Shown here: positions 57,386 through 64,000 of the stretch, in pieces | How the letters are laid out: the number at the start of each line of letters is the position of its first letter | How positions within the stretch are numbered: position 1 is the stretch's first letter | NCBI GenBank assembly: GCA_020852555.1 | Contig: JADZAQ010000074.1 | Span: 1-64,000 of the forward strand | Direction: 5' to 3' | Length of the DNA stretch: 64,000 nucleotides | Source of the DNA: Burkholderiales bacterium | GTDB taxonomy: Bacteria; Pseudomonadota; Gammaproteobacteria; Burkholderiales; Casimicrobiaceae | Notes under the pieces: model-generated | Seen by the model: the letters and a program-made list of their open reading frames with translations, nothing else | What the model was told of the DNA's origin: nothing | Databases searched by the model: none | Made by a program: the position numbers and the translations under genes

Positions 57386-58867
57386 TCAGATCCCGCCGAA
57401 GCAGATGTACTTGACCTCGACGAATTCGTCGATGCCGTACTTGCTGCCCTCGCGCCCCAGCCCCGACTGCTTGACGCCGCCGAACGGCGCCACCTGCGTC
57501 GTGATGAGTCCCGTGTTGACGCCGACCATCCCGCTCTCCAGCGCCTCGGCGGCGCGCCAGCAGCGGCCGAGGTCGCGGCTGTAGAAGTACGCGGCGAGCC
57601 CGAACTCGGTGTCGTTGGCGAGGCGGATCGCCTCGGCGTCGTCGTGGAAGCGGATGAGCGGCGCTACCGGGCCGAAGGTCTCCTCGGCGAAGATCTTCAT
57701 CTCGTGCGTGACACCGGTGAGGATGGTCGGCTCGTAGAAGTTACCGCCGAGTTCGCTGCGCTTGCCACCCAGCGCGACGGCGGCGCCGCGCGACTTCGCG
57801 TCGGCGACGTGGTCCTCGACCTTGGCGAGCGCCTGCGCGTTGATGAGCGGGCCTTGCGTCACGCCGGCGCGGGTGCCTTCGCCGACCACGAATTCGCGCA
57901 CCTTCGCCGCGAGTTTCTTCGCGAACGCGTCGTAGACCTTGTCCTGCACGAAGATACGGTTGGCGCACACGCAGGTTTGCCCCGCGTTGCGGAACTTGGA
58001 GATGATCGCCCCCTCGACGGCGGCGTCGAGATCGGCATCGTCGAAGACGATGAACGGCGCGTTGCCCCCCAATTCGAGCGAGAGCTTCTTGATCGTCGGC
58101 GCCACCTGCTGCATGAGGAGCCGCCCGACCGCGGTCGACCCGGTGAACGAGAGCTTGCGCACGGTGGGATTGGCGCACATCTCGCGGCCAATCGCCGGGG
58201 CGTCGCCGACGACGACGTTGAAAACACCGGGCGGGAAGCCGGCACGGACGGCGAGTTCGGCGAGCGCCAGCGCGGAGTACGGGGTCGCCTCCGCCGGCTT
58301 GATGACGACCGTGCAGCCGGCGGCGAGCGCCGGTGCGACCTTGCGGGTGATCATCGACGACGGGAAGTTCCACGGCGTGATCGCCGCGCAGACGCCCACG
58401 GGCTGCTTCACCACGACGAGCCGCCGGTCGTTGCCGACGGTGGGGATCACGTCGCCGTAGATGCGCTTGCCTTCCTCGGCGAACCACTCGACGTACGCGG
58501 CGCCGATGGCGATCTCGCCGCGCGCCTCGGCGAGCGGCTTGCCTTGCTCGGTGGTGAGGATGAGGGCGAGGTCCGCCTGGTGCGCGAGCATGAGGTCGAA
58601 CCACTTGCGCAGGATCGCGCTGCGCTCGCCCGCCGTGCGATCGCGCCACTTGGGCCAGGCGCGGTCCGCGGCCTCGATCGCACGCTGCGTTTCCTTGGCG
58701 CCGCAGTTGGGGACGATGCCGATGCGCTGTCCGGTCGCGGGATTGACGACGTCGTGCGTGCGGCCGTCGTCGGCGTCGATCCACGCGCCGTCGACGTAGC
58801 ATTGCGAGCGCAGCAGCGCGGAATCGGTGAGCGCGGGAATCGCGCGCTCGAAGGTGTCGGGTGCCAT
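57386..58867 (-). CDS. gabD: NAD(P)-dependent succinate-semialdehyde dehydrogenase-like aldehyde dehydrogenase
   Basis: AITPWNFPSSMITRKVAPALAAGCTVVIKPAEATP; LSFTGSTAVGRLL; LELGGNAPFIVFDDADLD; GQTCVCANRIFVQ. Confidence 0.93.
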   Translation of the reverse strand: MAPDTFERAIPALTDSALLRSQCYVDGAWIDADDGRTHDVVNPATGQRIGIVPNCGAKETQRAIEAADRAWPKWRDRTAGERSAILRKWFDLMLAHQADLALILTTEQGKPLAEARGEIAIGAAYVEWFAEEGKRIYGDVIPTVGNDRRLVVVKQPVGVCAAITPWNFPSSMITRKVAPALAAGCTVVIKPAEATPYSALALAELAVRAGFPPGVFNVVVGDAPAIGREMCANPTVRKLSFTGSTAVGRLLMQQVAPTIKKLSLELGGNAPFIVFDDADLDAAVEGAIISKFRNAGQTCVCANRIFVQDKVYDAFAKKLAAKVREFVVGEGTRAGVTQGPLINAQALAKVEDHVADAKSRGAAVALGGKRSELGGNFYEPTILTGVTHEMKIFAEETFGPVAPLIRFHDDAEAIRLANDTEFGLAAYFYSRDLGRCWRAAEALESGMVGVNTGLITTQVAPFGGVKQSGLGREGSKYGIDEFVEVKYICFGGI

Positions 58868-58988
58868 GATGTGCGCCTTTCTCGAATGGCGGATATCGCG
58901 AGGTGAACGGTCATTTTACGCCGCGTGCGCCGCGCATCGCCGCACGCGGCAGGCGCCGGTCCTACAATCACGGCGAGGAGGATTCGCC

Positions 58989-59438
58989 ATGGCCATCGAT
59001 ACCGTTGCCGTCTTCGCCGCGGCCGCCGCGCGCGGCAAGGAGAAGAACGTTCCATTCGCGGGTTTGCTCACGCCGGCGGAAGCTTGGCTACTCTACGAGG
59101 CCGGCGCCATCCGCATCGTCGACACCCGCACCCGTGCCGAACGCGATCTCATCGGCTACGTGCCGGGAAGCATCCCCATCGAGTGGTACGACTATCCTGG
59201 CAAGGTGCGTAACGGTAGTTTCATGGACGAGCTGCGCGAGGCGGCGGAGCCGACGGACCGCGTCGCTTTCCTGTGCCGCAGCGGTGTGCGCTCGGCGCAC
59301 GCGGCGACCCTCGCCACCGAGAACGGCTACGGGAGCGCCTACAATATCCTCGAAGGTTTCGAGGGTGACAAGAACGACAAGGCGCAGCGGCGCGTGAACG
59401 GCTGGCAGATGGCGGGCCTGCCGTGGCGGCAGGACTGA
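58989..59438 (+). CDS. rhodanese-like domain protein
   Basis: IRIVDTRTRAERDLIGYVPGSIPIEW; active-site loop FLCRSGVRSAHAA. Confidence 0.9.
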   Translation: MAIDTVAVFAAAAARGKEKNVPFAGLLTPAEAWLLYEAGAIRIVDTRTRAERDLIGYVPGSIPIEWYDYPGKVRNGSFMDELREAAEPTDRVAFLCRSGVRSAHAATLATENGYGSAYNILEGFEGDKNDKAQRRVNGWQMAGLPWRQD

Positions 59439-59533
59439 TTGCCGTTGGCACTTCGCGACACCGCAACGATGCGTCCGGAAACGCGACCGATCGCCAGAGG
59501 GACCCGACAGGAAACCACTCAGGAGAGCCACCG

Positions 59534-60796
59534 ATGACGACCGATCCGACTCCGCAATCCGCACCGGCCCGCGACACGCTGGAGCGCGGCCACACGCGCG
59601 TCGCCGGTTTTGCCAACGCCGAGATGGACTTCCAGCTGATTCGGCAACTCGGGGCCGCGCGCTATGGCGGCGCCTCGATCGGCGAATGCCTGGCGCTGGT
59701 GCGGCAGATCGACGACGGCGTGCCGGCGAGTTGGGTGGCCGCGTTTGCCGCCTCGGCCGCGCGCCAGGAGGCCGACGCTGCAGCACGCGCCGCGCGATCG
59801 CATGCGATCAGCGCCCGCGACCAGTACCTTGTCGCCTGCAACAGCTACCGCGCCGCCGAGTACTACAGCGGAGTCGTCGATCCGCAGCACATCGAATTCG
59901 GGCGGAAGAGCCGCGAGTGCTTTCTCGCCGCGATGCGGTTGCAGGACGACCCCTTCGAGGTGGTGAGCTTGCCCTTCGGTGCGACGCCGCTCCCGGCGTA
60001 CTTCCTGCGGCCGGCCCAGGCACCCGCGGGGTCGGGCAAGACGCTGCTGATCGCGAGCGGCTACGACGGCACGCTGGAAGAGACCTATCTCGCGTATGGC
60101 CGTGCGGCGCTGGAGCGCGGTTACCGGTTGCTGCTCTTTGCCGGGCCAGGGCAGATGGATACGATCCGCTTCCATCCAGGGCTGCCGTTCATCCCCGACT
60201 ACGAGCGCGTGACGGCGGCGGCACTCGACCACCTGCTGGCGCGTCCGGAGGTCGATGCACGGCGCGTGGCGCTCATGGGCATCAGCTTCGGCGGCTACTT
60301 CGTCACGCGCAGCGCGGTGTACGACGCCCGGATTCGCGCGCTGATCGCCAACTCGCCGATCACCGACCTGCACGCCTACATGGCGTCATTCGCCGGCTTC
60401 GATCCGGCGGCCATGCCCGATGCGAACGACATCCGGCTGGAGGATATCGGCGGGCTTCCCGCCGATCAGGTGCCGGCGCAGACGCGCGAGGCGATGCGCA
60501 ACCTGATCCTGCGCTTCGGGTGCAAGAGCTTCAAGGAGGCCTACCTGCGGCTACGCGAATTCCGCGTCGACGAGCACGAGCTGGCGCGTATCCGGTGTCC
60601 GGCACTGGGCCTCGTCGGGTCGGGCGAGGGCGCGCAACCGATCGCGCAGTTCGAGACGTTCGTGCGCCGGATACCCGGCGCTGCCGGCCACGTCTTCACG
60701 GCGGAGGAGGGCGCCGACGGCCACTGCCAGGCGGGCAACCTCGCCCATTCGGCCGCGGTGTCGCTCGACTGGCTCGACGAGGTGTTCGCGACGTAG
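59534..60796 (+). CDS. alpha/beta hydrolase (FrsA/pseudooxynicotine hydrolase-like)
   Basis: TLLIASGYDGTLEETY; LLLFAGPGQ; nucleophile elbow VALMGISFGGYFVTRSA. Confidence 0.87.
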   Translation: MTTDPTPQSAPARDTLERGHTRVAGFANAEMDFQLIRQLGAARYGGASIGECLALVRQIDDGVPASWVAAFAASAARQEADAAARAARSHAISARDQYLVACNSYRAAEYYSGVVDPQHIEFGRKSRECFLAAMRLQDDPFEVVSLPFGATPLPAYFLRPAQAPAGSGKTLLIASGYDGTLEETYLAYGRAALERGYRLLLFAGPGQMDTIRFHPGLPFIPDYERVTAAALDHLLARPEVDARRVALMGISFGGYFVTRSAVYDARIRALIANSPITDLHAYMASFAGFDPAAMPDANDIRLEDIGGLPADQVPAQTREAMRNLILRFGCKSFKEAYLRLREFRVDEHELARIRCPALGLVGSGEGAQPIAQFETFVRRIPGAAGHVFTAEEGADGHCQAGNLAHSAAVSLDWLDEVFAT

Positions 60797-60817
60797 TCGT
60801 TCCCCGGCGCGCGGCGA

Positions 60818-61294
60818 CTAGCGCTGCCGCCCCGTCAGCTCGGCGAGCGTGCGCGAGACGAGGTCGTCACCGGCGGTGGGGAGGCTCCCTTGCGGGGTCA
60901 TGCGATTCACGACCTCGGGCAGCGCCTGCGCGATCTTGCTCGACATCTCTTCGTGCGACACGCCGAACTGCTGCGCAAGTTGCTGCAGGGCGCCGGAGCC
61001 GAAGATCTGCGCCAGCGCATCGGTGGGCAGCGCCTGGTTCTGGCCGGAACCCACCCACGACTGCGCGTGGGCGCCGTAGCCCGAGCGCTGCATTTGCTGC
61101 ACGAGCCCCGACAAGCCGCCGCCCTGTTGCAGCAGTTGCAAGACGGCACCGAGGAGGCCTGCGCCACCGGCGGCACCGATCCCCGGCAGTCCGGTGGGCA
61201 TGCCGCCGGTGCTTCCCTGCGACTCGGGCAGGTTCCCCGGCATGTGTCCTTGCCCTTGCAAGAACGTGTCCAGTAGTTGGTCGAGCATTCCCAT
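60818..61294 (-). CDS. YidB family / DUF937 protein
   Basis: MGMLDQLLDTFLQGQG...LAQQFGVSHEEMSSKIAQALPEVVNRMTPQGSLP. Confidence 0.88.
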   Translation of the reverse strand: MGMLDQLLDTFLQGQGHMPGNLPESQGSTGGMPTGLPGIGAAGGAGLLGAVLQLLQQGGGLSGLVQQMQRSGYGAHAQSWVGSGQNQALPTDALAQIFGSGALQQLAQQFGVSHEEMSSKIAQALPEVVNRMTPQGSLPTAGDDLVSRTLAELTGRQR

Positions 61295-61330
61295 GATGCA
61301 CCTCGTCGATCGTGGATTGGAACGGTGGCG

Positions 61331-62137
61331 TCAGGCGATGCGCTGGCGGATGTGCGCTTCGGGTGCCGGGTAGCCGGCCGCGCCGAAGGTATCGCGGATC
61401 ACGCGGTTAGTTTCGAAATAGACCTGCCAGTAGTGGTCGGTGTGCACGTAGGGCCGCACGGCGAGCACCGGGCCACGCTCGTTGAAGGCGACGATCTCGA
61501 CGTCGGGTGCGGGATTCTCGATCACGTTGGCGATCGTCGGCAGCGCTTCCTTGAGGCGCCGCACGGCGTCCTGCACGTCGACCGAGTGATCGAGCTGCGC
61601 GGAAAGGTCCACGCGGCGATACGGATTGTGCGAGAAGTTCTTGATGGTGCCGTTCATGACCTTCGCATTGCCGACCATCGTATTGACGTTGTCGGGGGTG
61701 TCGATGGCGGTGGTGAAGAGGCCGATCGCGCGCACCGTCCCCTCGACCTCTCCCGCCAGCACGTAGTCGCCGACCTTGAACGGTCGCAGCATGAGGATGA
61801 AGGCGCCGGCGGCGAAATTCGACAGCAGACCGCCCCAGGCCGCGCCGATGGCGATGCCGAGCGCGGCGATCAACGCGGCGAACGACGTCGTCTGCACCCC
61901 GAAGTAGCCCAGGATGCCGATGACCAGCAGAACGTTGAGTGTGATGCTCAACGTATTGCCGACGTAGCGGATGATCGTCGTCTCGAGCTTCTGCCTCTCG
62001 AGCGCTTTGGTGAGCAGCGAAGTGACGATGCCGATCAGCCAGCGGCCGACGACGTAGAGGATGATCGCGCCGAGGATCTTGAGCGCGTAATCGATGACGA
62101 TCGGCCGGGCGGCGTCGTAGAGGCTGGCGAAGTCCAT
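61331..62137 (-). CDS. small-conductance mechanosensitive channel (MscS family)
   Basis: ALGIAIGAAWGGLLSNFAAGAFILMLRPFKVGDYVLAGEVEGTVRAIGLFTT. Confidence 0.93.
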   Translation of the reverse strand: MDFASLYDAARPIVIDYALKILGAIILYVVGRWLIGIVTSLLTKALERQKLETTIIRYVGNTLSITLNVLLVIGILGYFGVQTTSFAALIAALGIAIGAAWGGLLSNFAAGAFILMLRPFKVGDYVLAGEVEGTVRAIGLFTTAIDTPDNVNTMVGNAKVMNGTIKNFSHNPYRRVDLSAQLDHSVDVQDAVRRLKEALPTIANVIENPAPDVEIVAFNERGPVLAVRPYVHTDHYWQVYFETNRVIRDTFGAAGYPAPEAHIRQRIA

Positions 62138-62232
62138 GGAGGCGAATCCCTATGGGGTTTATCGGAGTGGAGCCGTGGGGACACGCGTATTGTGCCCCCG
62201 CCAACGGCGGGAGTGGCGCCTCTGCCGGCGCG

Positions 62233-62916
62233 CTACGGCGGCGGCAACCCCAACTCGGCCAGCATGCGCGCGACCGTGGCGCGCAGCGCCGCGACTTCGT
62301 CTTCGAGGCGGGTGACCGCGCCGCGCAGCGCGACGAGTTCAGCCACCGCTACGCGCTCGCTGGTGGCGCCGAGCGTTTCCACCACGCTTGCCGCGCGGAC
62401 CGGTGCCGCGCCCCCCGCCGGATTTTCCGACAACAGGTGCGTCCAGCGCGTCTCGCGGGCGCCGGGTGCTCGGGGAAGCTCGACCACGAGCGCGCCGTCG
62501 GCGCGGGTCGCGAGCTCGTCCAGGAATCCCGCCACCGACGAGATATCGGCGAACTTGTGGAGGCGCTCGCCATGGATGCGCAACTCGGCGATCGTCTGCG
62601 GCCCGCGCAGCATCATCGTGGCGAGGATCGCCACCGCCTGCGCGGGAACGCCAAGCGCGCGCCCGACGTTGTGCGCGTAGCGCAGCACCCGCCCGCCGCT
62701 CGATTCGACCACCAGCGTGAGTGTCTTCAGGTGATCGAGCGCGGCCTGCACCTCGGCGTCGCTCGCCTCCAGCACGGGATCGCGGCTCGTCTTCTGGTTG
62801 CAGCCCGCGACCAGTGCATTGAGCGTCAACGGATAGGTGTCGGGAACGGTGTGCTGCTTCTCGACGAGGACGCCCAGGATGCGGGTCTCGAGAAGCGACA
62901 GGAGCGGGACGGGCAT
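62233..62916 (-). CDS. YceH/DUF480 family protein
   Basis: LLETRILGVLVEKQHTVPDTYPLTLNALVAGCNQKTSRDPVLE; MLRGPQTIAELRIHGERLHKF. Confidence 0.94.
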   Translation of the reverse strand: MPVPLLSLLETRILGVLVEKQHTVPDTYPLTLNALVAGCNQKTSRDPVLEASDAEVQAALDHLKTLTLVVESSGGRVLRYAHNVGRALGVPAQAVAILATMMLRGPQTIAELRIHGERLHKFADISSVAGFLDELATRADGALVVELPRAPGARETRWTHLLSENPAGGAAPVRAASVVETLGATSERVAVAELVALRGAVTRLEDEVAALRATVARMLAELGLPPP

Positions 62917-63015
62917 GGACGCGGCGGACGGTGGGCGGGCCGCCGAGTGTAGCGCGCGGCCGGCGCCGGGCCGCGCTCGTGCGACGATAGCGGGCGCACC
63001 CCCTCCGGGAACCTC

Positions 63016-64000
63016 ATGGCCACACCCACCGAAGTCACCAGCATGGCGGTGTTCTGCGATTTCGAGAACATCGCCCTTGGCGTACGCGACGCCCATTACG
63101 ACAAGTTCGACATCAAGAAGGTGCTCGAGCGGCTGCTCCTCAAGGGCAGCATCGTGGTCAAGAAGGCGTACTGCGATTGGGAGCGCTACAAGGCGTTCAA
63201 GGCGTCGATGCACGAGGCGAATTTCGAGCTGATCGAGATCCCGCACGTGCGCCAGTCCGGCAAGAACTCCGCCGACATCCGCATGGTGGTCGACGCGCTC
63301 GATCTGTGCTACACGAAGGAGCACGTCGATACCTTCGTGATCGTCAGCGGCGATTCGGACTTCTCGCCGCTCGTCTCCAAACTGCGCGAGAACGCGAAGC
63401 TGGTGATCGGGGTGGGCGTCAAGAATTCGACCTCGGACCTCCTCATCGCGAATTGCGACGAGTTCATCTACTACGACGACCTCGTACGCGAACAACGCAA
63501 GGGGCGGCGCAGCGCGGCGGCCAAGGAGCCGGCCCGCGACGTGGGCAAGCCCACCAAGGGCGCCGCCAACGGCGGCGGCAAGGATGGCGCGAAGGACGTC
63601 GCGAAGGCGGCCGCCAAGGCCACCCCCAAGGACGCCGCCAAGGACGCGGCCGAAGGGGCGGCGGACGCTTTGCCGGCCGCTGCCGGCAAACCCGTGAAGG
63701 CAGCGGCGAAGGCGAGGGGGCGGGCCACCGCTGCATCGCGCACTCGCGAGCCGGGGTCCGCCGGCGCGGCTTCCGGCGCGAGCGACGCGGCGTCCGACAG
63801 CACCGGGACCGCCGCCGCGGCGGTGAGCGAGGCCGCGGTCAGCGCGACGCCGGCGGGCGCCATTCACGCGGAGACTGCCGGCGCCGCGACCGACGCGGAG
63901 CGCCGACAGGCGGGCATCGCGATCGTCGTCGATACGCTGGAAGCGCTTGCCGCCGAGCGCGGCAGCGACCGCATCTTCGGCTCGATGATCAAGCAGGCGA
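63016..64000 (+). CDS. NYN-domain (LabA/DUF88) protein, truncated by window end; low-complexity linker then start of a probable OST-HTH/LOTUS domain
   Basis: ATG at 63016 reads MATPTEVTSMAVFCDFENIALGVRD...VIVSGDSDFSPLVSKLRENAKLVIGVGVKNSTSDLLIANCDEFIYYDD, then a Lys/Ala/Asp-rich linker, then AERRQAGIAIVVDTLEALAAERGSDRIFGSMIKQ at the edge. Absent from the ORF track because no stop is reached. Confidence 0.85.
   Translation, partial: MATPTEVTSMAVFCDFENIALGVRDAHYDKFDIKKVLERLLLKGSIVVKKAYCDWERYKAFKASMHEANFELIEIPHVRQSGKNSADIRMVVDALDLCYTKEHVDTFVIVSGDSDFSPLVSKLRENAKLVIGVGVKNSTSDLLIANCDEFIYYDDLVREQRKGRRSAAAKEPARDVGKPTKGAANGGGKDGAKDVAKAAAKATPKDAAKDAAEGAADALPAAAGKPVKAAAKARGRATAASRTREPGSAGAASGASDAASDSTGTAAAAVSEAAVSATPAGAIHAETAGAATDAERRQAGIAIVVDTLEALAAERGSDRIFGSMIKQA

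Noticed and set aside
1-64000. tRNA, rRNA genes and prophage
   Set aside because: No cloverleaf-type or rRNA-like sequence and no phage structural genes were recognised while reading; a tRNAscan/Infernal run would be needed to exclude them.

Overview
High-GC chromosomal window, probably betaproteobacterial (inferred from gene content and composition). Most of it is densely packed metabolic and transport operons.

Main blocks, in order:
- The 3' end of a class C group II intron at the left edge (1-127), inserted just upstream of a TRAP transporter permease gene.
- A myo-inositol catabolic operon: iolC-DUF2090 fusion, iolD, iolE, iolB and two iolG-like genes. It continues into an inositol-monophosphatase-family gene, a 'ferric/AfuABC-type' ABC transporter and a second IMPase-family gene.
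- Tandem M16 peptidases, then an MFS transporter.
- A HigBA-type toxin-antitoxin pair followed by an apparent HicA remnant.
- A compact hemA-hemB-hemL cluster, divergent from icmF across a perfect 20-bp palindrome.
- A DUF1800/DUF1501/lipase module, followed by small secreted proteins.
- An RND efflux operon divergent from an arylamine N-acetyltransferase gene.
- 3-hydroxyacyl-CoA dehydrogenase and a Crp/Fnr regulator.
- A branched-chain-type ABC transporter cluster bracketed by two acyl-CoA ligase genes.
- A duplicated 60-bp hairpin repeat, with a decayed third copy inside the liv cluster.
- gabD-like dehydrogenase, rhodanese, alpha/beta hydrolase, YidB, MscS, YceH and a truncated NYN-domain protein.

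The best candidate for an undescribed system is the translationally coupled IMPase / AfuABC-like transporter / IMPase block inside the iol operon. It looks like a phosphorylated-inositol or sugar-phosphate uptake and dephosphorylation route. All assignments come from reading the sequence and recalled family motifs; no database search was run.
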